Positions 27,288-36,638 of a DNA stretch of 64,000 nucleotides are shown here, one piece after another (position 1 is the first letter of the stretch; every line of letters starts with the position of its first letter). This DNA comes from Caldalkalibacillus mannanilyticus JCM 10596 (lineage in GTDB: Bacteria > Bacillota > Bacilli > Caldalkalibacillales > JCM-10596). Position numbers and translations under genes: made by a program. Location of the stretch: NCBI RefSeq assembly GCF_000615945.1, contig NZ_BAMO01000026.1:1-64000 (forward strand), written 5' to 3'. The notes under the pieces were generated by a model. It made no database searches, was not told the DNA's origin, and saw only the letters and a program-made list of their open reading frames with translations.

Positions 27288-28115
27288 CTATCCTAATGGG
27301 GAGGCTTCTTTTTTCCTTTGTGTGATCACTTGTACCTCTGTATACCCAACTGATTTCGCTAAAGCAATCGCTTTGTCATAGTCCTCTCCAACATGTAGAG
27401 GCTGATGAGCATCAGAAGATAGCACAATGCTTACTCCAGCTTCATAGCATTTTTTTAATAATACAGGATCAGGATAGATTTCTCCCACTGGTTTTCGAAT
27501 GCCTGCTGTACTAATTTCTATGCTTGTACCTGATTTGGCTAGGGCAGATACTGCACGATCATATTGCTGTTCTAAAAACTGTTGATCTGTAGGCTTATAT
27601 TTAAAAATTTTAACTAGATCGATATGCCCAATAAAATCAAACAGCTTGGACTCAGCCAAGGTGACGACTTGATCGAAATAGGCTTCATATACTTCATTAA
27701 TATCCCTTTTATCATATTCACTCCGATGAATCGCAAGATCAATGCCCCAATCTCCTAACCAATGAATAGACCCAATGACATAATCAAATGGATATTGATT
27801 AATGAATGCCTCCATCTCTTTTTCTTTCCCTGGAGTATAATCCATTTCAATCGACATTTTTACAGCCAGTCCCTCTTTCTGCGCTGCTTCAAACATTGCC
27901 AAATAGTCCTTCATGTGTAATTTGCGTCGATTTTCTACCCATTCATTGTTCGTAATAATATTCTTGGACTCATAAAACATATAGGCATGCTCCGATATTC
28001 CTAGCTCATCAATGCCCCGGTTCCTAGCCTGCTCCAGATATTTTTTCAGATAGTCTACTGAAAAATCTCCACTTTCAATCATATGCACATGATAATCTGT
28101 TAACACTCTGTCCAC
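27288..28115 (-). CDS. hisJ: PHP-family histidinol-phosphatase (HisJ type)
   Basis: 275 residues. PHP metal-site motifs: TDYHVHMI (HxH), GISEHAYM (E-H), MDYTPG, GSIHWLGD and FIGHIDLVK, ending with SSDAHQPLH. The length and the IGSIHW motif match the HisJ/HisK group that dephosphorylates histidinol phosphate in histidine biosynthesis. No other his genes are in the window, as in B. subtilis where hisJ is also separate. Members of this fold with other phosphatase activity exist, so the substrate is likely but not proven. Confidence 0.85.
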   Translation of the reverse strand: MDRVLTDYHVHMIESGDFSVDYLKKYLEQARNRGIDELGISEHAYMFYESKNIITNNEWVENRRKLHMKDYLAMFEAAQKEGLAVKMSIEMDYTPGKEKEMEAFINQYPFDYVIGSIHWLGDWGIDLAIHRSEYDKRDINEVYEAYFDQVVTLAESKLFDFIGHIDLVKIFKYKPTDQQFLEQQYDRAVSALAKSGTSIEISTAGIRKPVGEIYPDPVLLKKCYEAGVSIVLSSDAHQPLHVGEDYDKAIALAKSVGYTEVQVITQRKKEASPLG

Positions 28116-28203
28116 TCCTCTATCTATATCTATTTATAACATATATTCTAACATGTTCCCCCAGCCAATCCTATCCAAGAATGAAGGAAAAAAGATCGGG
28201 GAA

Positions 28204-28233
28204 AATAAAGTAGACTTCTATCAGAGGGAGGTT
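28204..28233. repeat. Partial dispersed repeat, copy E, supplying a ribosome binding site
   Basis: AATAAAGTAGACTTCTATCA then GAGGGAGGTTC: the left half of the repeat. The GAGGGAGG that remains of the palindrome lies 7 nt before the ATG of the L,D-transpeptidase gene. Confidence 0.7.
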
Positions 28234-28238
28234 CTAGG

Positions 28239-28760
28239 ATGTCACCTTTCATTCGTCTTTTCGTTCAAGTACTTCTAATCACTAGCTTGACCTTATTCTT
28301 GCCTTCCATTCCTGGTAGTGCAACCGCCCATTCGGAGGAACTAGAGAATTTAGATTATGAAGGAGTTTATTTATTAATTAACAAAGCAACCAATGAGCTG
28401 AGTGTTTATCTTAATGGATATCGGGTCTATCATTTTCCGATCGCCTCAGGAAAAAACAAAGAATTAACGCCTGAAGGACGATTTACGATTGTAAATAAAG
28501 TCACCAACCCTTGGTATATCCCAAAGGATATTCCGGGAGGCGCTGCTGAAAATCCCTTAGGAAGCAGGTGGATGGGATTAGATGTCCCTCATACGAATGG
28601 ATATAAATATGGAATTCATGGAACAAATGATCCAAGCAGCATTGGGCTCTATGTTAGTCAAGGCTGTATTCGTATGAATAACAAAGATATCGAATGGCTT
28701 CACCGTCATATTCCTCTCCATACTCCAGTCTATATTATTAATAATCCTCAGGTAAAATAA
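28239..28760 (+). CDS. L,D-transpeptidase (YkuD domain), secreted
   Basis: 173 residues with an N-terminal signal peptide (to about residue 30, ending TAHS). The YkuD domain spans ~43-170: IHGTNDPSSIGLYVSQGCIR contains the conserved His, Ser-x-Gly and nucleophilic Cys of the HGT...SxGC(I/V)R signature. Such enzymes make 3-3 cross-links or modify peptidoglycan and are often abundant in spore formers. Ribosome binding site comes from repeat copy E. Stand-alone gene with its own terminator. Confidence 0.92.
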   Translation: MSPFIRLFVQVLLITSLTLFLPSIPGSATAHSEELENLDYEGVYLLINKATNELSVYLNGYRVYHFPIASGKNKELTPEGRFTIVNKVTNPWYIPKDIPGGAAENPLGSRWMGLDVPHTNGYKYGIHGTNDPSSIGLYVSQGCIRMNNKDIEWLHRHIPLHTPVYIINNPQVK

Positions 28761-28801
28761 AAAAAGTTGTTCTCTTCACTACTTAGAGAACAACTTTTTT
28801 T
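28761..28801 (+). terminator. Bidirectional terminator between L,D-transpeptidase and SOD genes
   Basis: AAAGTTGTTCTCT (28763-28775) and AGAGAACAACTTT (28785-28797) with A and T runs on either side, suitable for both converging genes. Confidence 0.9.
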
Positions 28802-28816
28802 ATCCTTGGGTTCCTT

Positions 28817-29785
28817 TTAATAAGGCTCCCATCTTATCTCTTTTGCTTTCTTAAACCTCTCATTGGTATATTTCCAGTTCACTACGTTCCACCAATTTTG
28901 AATATACTTTTCTTTATCTGCTTTATATTGCAAATAATAAGCATGTTCCCAAACATCTAAGACAAGGATGGGGATGACATCCCATTGACTTAAAAATTGA
29001 TGCTTTTCTGCTTGGAGTATTTCTAAACGATGCGATCTAGGAGCCCAGACTAAGATAGCCCACCCTACTCCCTCCACTTCTTTTGCTGCATGAGTAAAGT
29101 GACTCTTAAATAAGTCAAAGCTGCCAAAATCCTTTTCTATTTGCTTAGCTAGCTCTCCGTGAGGGACTCCACCTCCAGCTGGGCTCATATTATTCCAAAA
29201 GATGGTATGAAGATAGTGACCTGCTCCGTGGAAAGCCGCTTCTCTTTCCCAATGCCGGATCAGCTCATAGTTCCCTTTTTGTCTAGCTTCAAGCATCTTC
29301 TTCTCCGCTTTGTTAAGACCATCAACATAGCTTTGGTGATGTTTGGTATGATGAAGGCGCATGATTTCTTCTGAAATGTAAGGTTCCAGTGCCGTATAAT
29401 CATAAGGGAGTGGTGGTAATTGATGCCCTCCTATGGGGACTGGAGAATAAGGAACATGTTGAGAGTTTGAAAAAAAAGCTTGCCGTTCCTCAGGCGTTGT
29501 TCTTGAATCACTTGCTACTCTTTCCCACCCCTGGTAAAACTGCTCCGCCCTAGATTTTATTTTCGCCACTTCTTCTACTAAAGGGGTTGAGCCCACCCTT
29601 TTGCTTTGAAGGGTAAGAATGTCCTCTTTGATCCTTTCTAACTCATTCTCCATTTGCTCCTCTGCTCGAAGCAGCCTTTCTCCCTTGTTACGCTGAATAC
29701 AGGAGCTTTTCCATTCCTTTTGCGCCGATTCGACCCATTGAAGCAGCTGAAGTAAATATGATTGAATCTGTTGATGATTCTCCAT
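28817..29785 (-). CDS. Fe/Mn superoxide dismutase with long N-terminal extension (SodF-like)
   Basis: 322 residues against about 200 for a plain SOD. Residues ~1-110 are a charged helical extension, probably coiled coil; ~118-320 is the SOD fold starting HQLPPLPYDYTALEPYIS. Metal ligands are visible: His in MRLHHTKHHQSYV, His in HYLHTIFWNN, and Asp/His in VLDVWEHAYYLQY. B. subtilis SodF has a comparable extension. Converts superoxide to peroxide and oxygen. RBS AGGAGG. The extension may target the enzyme to a structure such as the spore, but nothing here proves that. Confidence 0.9.
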   Translation of the reverse strand: MENHQQIQSYLLQLLQWVESAQKEWKSSCIQRNKGERLLRAEEQMENELERIKEDILTLQSKRVGSTPLVEEVAKIKSRAEQFYQGWERVASDSRTTPEERQAFFSNSQHVPYSPVPIGGHQLPPLPYDYTALEPYISEEIMRLHHTKHHQSYVDGLNKAEKKMLEARQKGNYELIRHWEREAAFHGAGHYLHTIFWNNMSPAGGGVPHGELAKQIEKDFGSFDLFKSHFTHAAKEVEGVGWAILVWAPRSHRLEILQAEKHQFLSQWDVIPILVLDVWEHAYYLQYKADKEKYIQNWWNVVNWKYTNERFKKAKEIRWEPY

Positions 29786-29859
29786 AATAACCTCCTAGGT
29801 GTATACTCGAGGTTAATATATGATCTAAACAGAAAAAATGTGTAGAAGACCTGATTGAT

Positions 29860-30951
29860 TTATTCCCATTTAAATATTTTAGCTGCCACCGCAAAACTGC
29901 CTATAAACCAGGCTAATAATACAGCTGTCGGAATCCACAGATCTACAATCCCAGAGCCAACATTCATCACTTCTCTTAGCACATCAGCTAAGTGTGCGAT
30001 TGGAATACTATAGACGACAGGCTGTAGAAATTCAGGCATATTCGAAATCGGAAAGAAAATCCCGCCTAAAAACATCATAGGGAAAGAGAGAAATCCAGCA
30101 ATAGGTGATGCATGCTCAGGCGATTTAGCCAAGCTTGCAATGATAAAGCCAATGGACATAAACACTAAGACACCTAAAATCAGATAGAATAATAACAACA
30201 GCCAGTTCCCATTCATCTGCGCTCCTAAGACGAAGATCCCAATTAGAATCACCAGAAGCGATTGAGATAGATTTAAAACCATTCTAGCGGTAATTTGCGC
30301 CGCAATAAACGTGCTTGCTTTCAATCCCGTCGACTGTAATCTGCGTAAAATCCCTCGTTCTCTCCACGATGAAATCTGCGCTGCGACTCCATTCATATTA
30401 CTAGAAAGAATCATAAGTGCCGCTATTCCGGGAACTAAAAAGTCAAGATAGCTCAAGTCTAAGGACTTAATTCCCTTTCTTTCAAAGAAAACCGTTTCTT
30501 CATAATGAACAAGCTCTTTATTGAGAGAATCCACCGCCTGCTCAATAATCGCGAAGCCTAATTGAGCAACAGACTGGTTTATTTCATCATAATAAACATC
30601 GAAGGAAGGCAAGGAAGATTGATCCGTCACCTGATCCCCAAACCCCTTAGGAATAATAATAGCAAAAGAAAAATCTCCTTCTTCTACCTGACTTTTTGCC
30701 AGTTCAGCCTCGGTTATTTCTTGTAGTTTGATCGCTTCTACAGCAAGAAATGACTCTTTCATTTGCAGGGAATACTCAGATCGGTCTTCATCCACCCAAG
30801 CCAAAGAGATCGAGATGCCTCCTCCCCCTCCTAAAAACAATCCCAATACAATCATTAAAAAAAGAGGAAATAAGGTTGTCCAGAATATAACGGTTTTATT
30901 TCTGGCAAATAATTTTAATTGAGCGATGGTTAGTTGTACGTATGCTTTCAT
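29860..30951 (-). CDS. ABC-2 type transporter permease
   Basis: 363 residues: one membrane helix near the N-terminus, a large extracytoplasmic domain (~50-170), then five or six helices. DFLVPGIAALMILSSNMNGV and FPMMFLGGIFFPISNMPEFLQ are typical ABC-2/YhgE-like segments. Its start overlaps the ATPase stop by 4 nt. Exports an unknown substrate; families of this type often confer drug or peptide resistance. Confidence 0.87.
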   Translation of the reverse strand: MKAYVQLTIAQLKLFARNKTVIFWTTLFPLFLMIVLGLFLGGGGGISISLAWVDEDRSEYSLQMKESFLAVEAIKLQEITEAELAKSQVEEGDFSFAIIIPKGFGDQVTDQSSLPSFDVYYDEINQSVAQLGFAIIEQAVDSLNKELVHYEETVFFERKGIKSLDLSYLDFLVPGIAALMILSSNMNGVAAQISSWRERGILRRLQSTGLKASTFIAAQITARMVLNLSQSLLVILIGIFVLGAQMNGNWLLLLFYLILGVLVFMSIGFIIASLAKSPEHASPIAGFLSFPMMFLGGIFFPISNMPEFLQPVVYSIPIAHLADVLREVMNVGSGIVDLWIPTAVLLAWFIGSFAVAAKIFKWE

Positions 30952-31679
30952 TCTTCGCGTAAACTCCTTCCAGTTAACTGCAAGAAAACATCCTCCAAAG
31001 TAGCACCTTCCATTGAAAGTGATTGGATTAAGGCATCAGGCGTATCTAAGGCGATAATTTGTCCTTGATCCATAATAGCCAATCGATCACACAAAACATG
31101 TGCCTCTTCCATATAGTGAGTAGATAAAAGGATCGTTTTCCCCTTCGCTTTCAAATCTTGAATGATATCCCATAATGAACGACGAGCTTGAGGATCTAAT
31201 CCAGTAGTTGGTTCATCTAGAAACACCACTTTTGGATCATGAATCAGAGCCAAACCAATGGCTAATCTTTGCTTCTGTCCCCCCGATAAACCTTTGACAA
31301 AATCTTTTCTCTTCTCTACTAAATTCATTTGCTCTAAGATCTGCTCTACTGGAAGACTAAAGTTATAAAAACTAGCGTATAATTCTAAGGTTTCTTCTAC
31401 TGTAAGAAGCTCGAAAAGTGAGGTGGATTGCAGCTGCACACCAATGATTTGCTTAATCTTCTGCTTCTCTTTTGATACGGAGTGGTTATTGATCAGAACT
31501 TCTCCCTCATCAATCTCCCTGAGTCCCTCCATCATCTCTATACTTGTTGTTTTTCCTGCTCCATTAGGACCAAGCAATCCAAAAATCTCACCCGTATTAA
31601 CGAAAAAATCAATTCCTCTTACGGCTTTCAATTGTCCATATGTTTTTGTTAATCCTTGTACTTCGATCATTTTTGTCAT
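30948..31679 (-). CDS. ABC transporter ATP-binding protein
   Basis: 243 residues from the ATG at 31679. Walker A GLLGPNGAGKTTSIEMMEG, Q-loop in IIGVQLQSTSLFE, signature LSGGQKQRLAIG, Walker B VVFLDEPTTGLDP and switch STHYMEEAHVL are complete. The short C-terminal SMEGATLEDVFLQLTGRSLR is the tail seen in drug-type exporters (DrrA-like). Pairs with the overlapping permease gene downstream. Start is not certain because the ribosome binding site is weak. Confidence 0.92.
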   Translation of the reverse strand: MTKMIEVQGLTKTYGQLKAVRGIDFFVNTGEIFGLLGPNGAGKTTSIEMMEGLREIDEGEVLINNHSVSKEKQKIKQIIGVQLQSTSLFELLTVEETLELYASFYNFSLPVEQILEQMNLVEKRKDFVKGLSGGQKQRLAIGLALIHDPKVVFLDEPTTGLDPQARRSLWDIIQDLKAKGKTILLSTHYMEEAHVLCDRLAIMDQGQIIALDTPDALIQSLSMEGATLEDVFLQLTGRSLREE

Positions 31680-31837
31680 ATTTAGCCACAACCCCAATAT
31701 GTTCTAGAATCCATCCAAAAAACAATTTTCATCTTTGTTTATACCATAGATTGATTCTTTTCTCCATTCTTTGCTCTACATTCTTTAACGGACTACCCAC
31801 TTTTACTTGCTATATTCTCTTGTCCTGCGAACAAACA

Positions 31838-31868
31838 AAGGGCTGCTAACTTCACGTCAGCAGCCCTT
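31838..31868 (-). terminator. Hairpin after the coat protein gene
   Basis: AAGGGCTGCT (31838-31847) and AGCAGCCCTT (31859-31868), perfect 10-bp stem; the following minus-strand T run is interrupted. Confidence 0.75.
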
Positions 31869-31879
31869 CTTCTTCACGA

Positions 31880-32584
31880 TTATTGATATTGTCCTGCAGG
31901 ATGATGATTCGTCATTGTCATGTCGATTTGCCCTAAATGAGTATTGTTAGCTGTTGAAAAAGTATTGATAAACGTATCGGTCGTGGTTTGTTTCAAAGTA
32001 GGAACTTGATAAAATCCCTTTTGGTTCATGTACTGCCATACTTCATAGGCTTGTTCGTTACAATTTACAACCCCTTGAAGAATCATACGACGAAGCTGAG
32101 GGTCCGCACATTCTAATGAAGCAATGGCTTTTGCAGCCGCCGAAGCTTTATGAATCCCTAAAATGATGCTGGCAATATCCTGATCTTGTAGTTCCGTTGC
32201 AGAAGAAATAGGAGAATTCGTCGCAGGATTATTTAAACCGTATGCAGGAGTATAGTTCGTATGTGAATGATACATGGATATATTTTGATTCATACCCTGC
32301 TGGTAATTTCGTTGCTGATTCATCGCTTGTGCACCTGTTTGACCTGTTCTTTGATTTAGAGCTTGAACTAGTGAGTTATACTCCTGAACCATAAACTGAA
32401 ACTGGTTATTGACTACAGTTCGAAGCTGAGGATCTTTAATTTGATTAGCAATTAACTGAACTGTATTGATCCCGTTGATTGATTTCGTTAAGACTTCATG
32501 AACCTCCATTACTTCATGAGCACCTAATTGGGCATATTGATTTTGCTGGTTCTGTTGGTTCTGTTGATTTTGAAAATGTTGCAT
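31880..32584 (-). CDS. CotF-family spore coat protein
   Basis: 234 residues. N-terminal Gln/Asn tract (QNQQNQQNQQNQ), then two Coat_F-like helical units: residues ~20-85 (LGAHEVMEVHEVLTKSINGI...DPQLRTVV) and ~130-195 (LQDQDIASIILGIHKASAAA...DPQLRRMI), separated by a Gln/Asn/Thr-rich linker. The repeated DPQLR motif marks the duplicated helix. A structural protein of the spore coat, expected to be made in the mother cell. RBS GGAGG upstream. Confidence 0.85.
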   Translation of the reverse strand: MQHFQNQQNQQNQQNQYAQLGAHEVMEVHEVLTKSINGINTVQLIANQIKDPQLRTVVNNQFQFMVQEYNSLVQALNQRTGQTGAQAMNQQRNYQQGMNQNISMYHSHTNYTPAYGLNNPATNSPISSATELQDQDIASIILGIHKASAAAKAIASLECADPQLRRMILQGVVNCNEQAYEVWQYMNQKGFYQVPTLKQTTTDTFINTFSTANNTHLGQIDMTMTNHHPAGQYQ

Positions 32585-32704
32585 GAGATCTCCTCCAATC
32601 TATAAGTAGACACCTAATAACTTGTGCCATCTTACATTATGTCCTGTGTGATCTCATATTATTACCTATTTTTTGCGCTAAAAAATAGGTAAGCTAACCT
32701 AGCT

Positions 32705-33873
32705 TCATCCGATCCGAACCATCCCTTGGATCAGGATTTCTGCTACTTCAGGTCTAGAAAACTCAGGGGGCAATTCGTTTCCTTTTCGCAGCATTTCTCG
32801 CACTTGTGTGCCAGAAAGTTTGCAATGATACGTTTCTTCATGGGGACACGTTTTATTTGAAGCCATTGTCTGACATTTCCTGCAGTAAAATGTATGTTCA
32901 AAACAAAGTGGAATAATGCCCAACTCTTCCAAAGAAAAATGATCAAACATCTTTTGAGCATCATAGGTTCCATAGTAGCTTCCTACACCAGCATGATCAC
33001 GTCCTACAATAAAATGAGTACAACCGTAATTTTTTCGAATAAGGGCATGAAATATAGCTTCCCGAGGGCCTGCATAACGCATCGCTGCTGGAAAAGCCCC
33101 TAGTTTCACTCTCTGTTCAGGATAATAATGCTCCAAGAGAGCTTGATAGCTTTTCATCCTAATATCAGCTGGAATATCATCGGACTTTGTTTCTCCAACT
33201 AAAGGATGGATAAACAAACCATCCACCATCTCTAAGGCTACTTTCTGTATATATTCATGGGCACGATGGATTGGATTTCTGGTTTGGAAGCCGACAACGG
33301 TTGCCCATCCTAGTTTCTGAAACATCTTCCTAGTATCCGCTGGAGTAAAAGCAACTTCTTCAAATGGATGGATGTTCGGTCTTTGAAAGACATCCATTGT
33401 TCCACCAATATAGTAATCCGGTCGGGAAAAAAGCTTTTTAACCCCTGGATGGGCAGGATCTGCCGTTTTAAAAACTGCAAGAGCTTCTCTTTCCTTATCA
33501 GGGATATACTTATCCTCTATGGTTAGAATGGCATAGGCTTCATATTGATCGTCCACTAAACAGACTTTCTCTCCCAGTGCAACTGTCTGATAGACCTCTT
33601 CTTCAACAGGGAGAGGGATAGGAATAGACCACACAAGCCCATTAGCTAGACGCATCTCCTCTACTACTGAATCATAATCATCTTTATTCATAAAACCTTT
33701 AATGGGGAAAAAGCACCTATGGCAATACATTCAATATCGCTCTTTGACCAAGAGTCAATCATCACTTTGCGCAAAGACGATGCGGTGTGAAAAGCTTCTT
33801 CCTTCTTCTCCCCACTTAATACTCTATTCACTAAACTCCCTCCATGAGGTCGGTTACTTATGATCAAAATCAT
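32705..33873 (-). pseudogene. sat: ATP sulfurylase (sulfate adenylyltransferase), frameshifted
   Basis: The first frame encodes the true N-terminus (RPHGGSLVNRVLSGEKKEEA through AIGAFSPL) and the second continues [20 protein letters not shown] to 32705. One extra A at about 33703-33705 rejoins them as AFSPLKGFMNK, giving 389 residues, the usual length. The catalytic [11 protein letters not shown] (HxxH) and the [12 protein letters not shown] loop are intact, as is a C-terminal [15 protein letters not shown] zinc-type cysteine cluster. Makes APS from ATP and sulfate. Start ambiguous: ATG at 33873 lies 2 nt after GGAGGG; TTG at 33867 has better spacing. Lies 13 nt after cysH in one operon. Confidence 0.88.
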
Positions 33874-33886
33874 TCCCTCCTATCAT

Positions 33887-34588
33887 TTACTTGTGTAAAC
33901 CACATTCCGTTTTCTCCATCCCACCCCATCTTCCAGAACGAGGATCATCTCCTGGTAGTACAGGATTGGTACAAACCCGACAACCAATGCTTGGATAATT
34001 TTGATCGTGCAAAGGATTATATGGAATCTGATGCTTTGTAATATAGCTCCACACCTGATCGTTCGACCAGTCTGCTAATGGATTTAACTTTATTAGCTCA
34101 AATTTAGAATCCCATTCTATTTTTTTTGCATGGGCTCTTGTTGGAGCTTGGTCCCTTCTGATTCCCGTAATCCATGCCTGATGCTGAGAAAGGATATGAG
34201 TCAGTGGTTTTACTTTTCGTAAATAGCAGCAAAGATCTGGATTGGACTTCCATAACTTATCCCCATGCTTCTGACTCTGTTCCTGTAATGTTAGATCACT
34301 ACACACCCGGATAAATTGAACTTGATACTTCTCCATGAGTCGATCTCTTGTTTCATACGTTTCTTGAAAATGGAGATCCGTATCTAAATAGAATACTCTA
34401 GACTTTGGGTCAAGCTTCATCAGCATATCTAAAAGTACCAAGTCTTCTGGTCCAAAGCTGCAAGCAAGTACGATATCTTGCCCAAACTGTTCGATCCCCC
34501 ACTTAAGGACTTCATTAGCTGAGGATTCTTCATACCTTTTAGCAAGCAAATCAATCGCTTCTATATTGTATACATTCTCAGTACTCAT
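33887..34588 (-). CDS. cysH: Adenylyl-sulfate (APS/PAPS) reductase
   Basis: 233 residues. SFGPEDLVLLDMLMK is the P-loop-like PP motif. Cysteines occur as DLCCYLRKVKPL and IGCRVCTNPVL, with a final ECGLHK: the CC...CxxC arrangement of [4Fe-4S] APS reductases plus the catalytic Cys in the last ECG. Reduces activated sulfate to sulfite with thioredoxin. No cysC kinase is present nearby, consistent with direct use of APS. First gene of the cysH-sat operon; divergent from the MFS gene. Confidence 0.92.
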   Translation of the reverse strand: MSTENVYNIEAIDLLAKRYEESSANEVLKWGIEQFGQDIVLACSFGPEDLVLLDMLMKLDPKSRVFYLDTDLHFQETYETRDRLMEKYQVQFIRVCSDLTLQEQSQKHGDKLWKSNPDLCCYLRKVKPLTHILSQHQAWITGIRRDQAPTRAHAKKIEWDSKFELIKLNPLADWSNDQVWSYITKHQIPYNPLHDQNYPSIGCRVCTNPVLPGDDPRSGRWGGMEKTECGLHK

Positions 34589-34748
34589 CCATGTTCTCCT
34601 TCCTTCTGTTCTCTAATCAACATATGCCTATAGAAAAATGGATGATACCTTTTTCAAGAGATTGGGCTTATTTCATGGATTTCCCTTTATATTTACAAAC
34701 AGGTCGGGGAAACTATGGCAAGATACTTATTAAATCAGAAGAAGGAAG

Positions 34749-36045
34749 ATGAACGTGACTAAGTCTAAGAAAAAAACATTAGATCTGATCGCTCTAGCCA
34801 GCATTCCTTTTATTATGGTTTTAGGAAATTCAATGCTCATTCCTATTCTGCCGCAGATCAAGAAAGAATTAGACATCACTCAATTCCAAGTGAGCTTAGT
34901 CATTACAGTCTTTAGCTTCTCTGCAGCTGTGATGATCCCTCTTTACGGATACTTATCGGATCGTTTTGGACGCAAAAAAATTATCATTCCTTTCTCTTTT
35001 CCTGTTTGCTGTCGGTGGATTAGTGGCGGGCTTGTCTACCTGGTTGCTTCAGGAGCAGGTAGCGTATTGGACAATGATTGCAGGAAGGGTTATTCAAGGG
35101 ATTGGTGCAGCAGGCACAGCGCCTATCACGATGGCATTGGTGGGAGATATTTTCAAAGGGGGTTCCCAGAGTAAAGCTTTGGGATTAATTGAAGCGACAA
35201 ATGGGCTGGGAAAAGTGGTAAGCCCCATATTAGGGACTCTCATTGCTATGATGTTTGTTTGGTTTGCTCCTTTTTTTGCTTTTTCCATACTCTGTGTCTT
35301 ATCCCTAGTGGCTTTAGCCTTTTTTGTCAAAGAGCCTCCTCTGACCACGACACCTCCAAAGTTTAAGGAATATATACAATCCGTTATTCAAATCTTTAAA
35401 AAAGAAGGTCGCTGGTTGATCTCTACTTTCTTCGTTGGCACGATTGGGCTCTTCGTTCTATTCGGCGTCTTATTTTATCTATCGGATATTCTCGAAACGA
35501 AATATCAAATTAATGGTTTAACCAAAGGGTACATTCTAGCTGTTCCTCTCTTGGCAATGGCAGCTACTTCTTATATTACAGGAAGACTTATTAAAAAGAA
35601 CTTTCCGCTAATGAAAATACTTATTGTTTCAGGTTTACTTCTAATGACTGGGGCTTTAATTCCCTTAATGTTTCTGGATCAGTTGATTATTTTAGTTTCT
35701 CTCTTAGCCTTAAATGGAGTGGGAACAGGGCTCGCTCTTCCTTGTATAAATAGCTTTATTACAGGTTCCGTTGATAAATCCAAAAGAGGGATGATTACTT
35801 CGCTATATGGGAGCGTTCGATTCGGAGGTGTCGCTCTTGGACCGCCTATTTTCGGATGGCTTATGACCATGGAATCCTGGATCTTATTTGGCTCTAATGT
35901 TGTGTTAGTCGTCATCGCCATTGTCTGGACTTTATGGGCTATTCAAGTAAAAAACAAAGGTGGAAAAGGTGATGGGAGCCAAATAGAAGAGGAAAACCAA
36001 ACGAGTTTCACATGGAAAAGACTCGCCCTATCTAAAAATGAGTAA
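34749..36045 (+). pseudogene. MFS drug-type exporter, frameshifted
   Basis: First frame has helix 1 and 2 and the A motif LYGYLSDRFGRKKI; it leaves frame near 34970-35000. The second frame (to 36045) carries LFLFAVGGLVAG, the C motif-like segment MIAGRVIQGIGAAGTAPITM and the remaining ten helices. Removing one base, either an A from the seven-A run at 34974-34980 or a T in the CTTTCTC stretch after it, gives a 431-residue DHA1 (12-helix) transporter. This is the only insertion-type error among the seven broken genes. Confidence 0.82.
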
Positions 36046-36048
36046 ACC

Positions 36049-36106
36049 AAAAAACCTGTACAAGAAGCGTCTCCTTAACCTAAGACCTCTTTTGTTCAGG
36101 TTTTTT
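36049..36106 (+). terminator. Terminator after the MFS gene
   Basis: AAAAAACCTG (36049-36058) and CAGGTTTTTT (36097-36106) with an imperfect inner stem. Confidence 0.6.
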
Positions 36107-36146
36107 ACGTTCTTATAACTAACATTACGAAAGCTGGATTGGAGCT

Positions 36147-36446
36147 TTATTCCTCATTCTCCTGTTCTTTCATCATTTTTTGTAAATCAATTTGTTCTCC
36201 CCCACACTGGATCCGAACGAACGGGTCTTCTTTTGTACCACAAGCATCCTTTAATCCAGAAATAAATCGAATAATTAAGTCAATATAATTTTGTTTTTCT
36301 CCAACCTCATCAAGATGACCAAGGATATATAAATCCTCTTTGTCTTTAAACAAATAGACCAGATACCCTAATTGCTGACCATTATTTGAAATGACATTGA
36401 GGATTTCCCCAGACGTCGTTCGATATTGCGGCTGTAAGTAGATCAT
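36147..36446 (-). CDS. Hypothetical small cytoplasmic protein
   Basis: 99 residues with GEILNVISNNGQQLGYLVYL and LYILGHLDEVGEKQNYIDLI segments, mixed alpha/beta, acidic C-terminus, no membrane helix. RBS GAGGAATTC upstream of ATG. Convergent with the MFS gene and divergent from phosphosulfolactate synthase. No family recognised. Confidence 0.65.
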   Translation of the reverse strand: MIYLQPQYRTTSGEILNVISNNGQQLGYLVYLFKDKEDLYILGHLDEVGEKQNYIDLIIRFISGLKDACGTKEDPFVRIQCGGEQIDLQKMMKEQENEE

Positions 36447-36638
36447 GTTCAGAATTCCTCCTTCAATCTCTGTTTCATTGTATGAGTTTATGCCTAATTT
36501 CCATTATTATTCTAAATTAGACCAAAAAGAGGATATTTATACTTTCCCTCCCCGTTTTCTCGGGTAGGCACTCTCCTTTTCAAGCACGCATATATTGGGG
36601 ATGAAATATTCTATCACCTACCATAAGGAGAGTACGCA

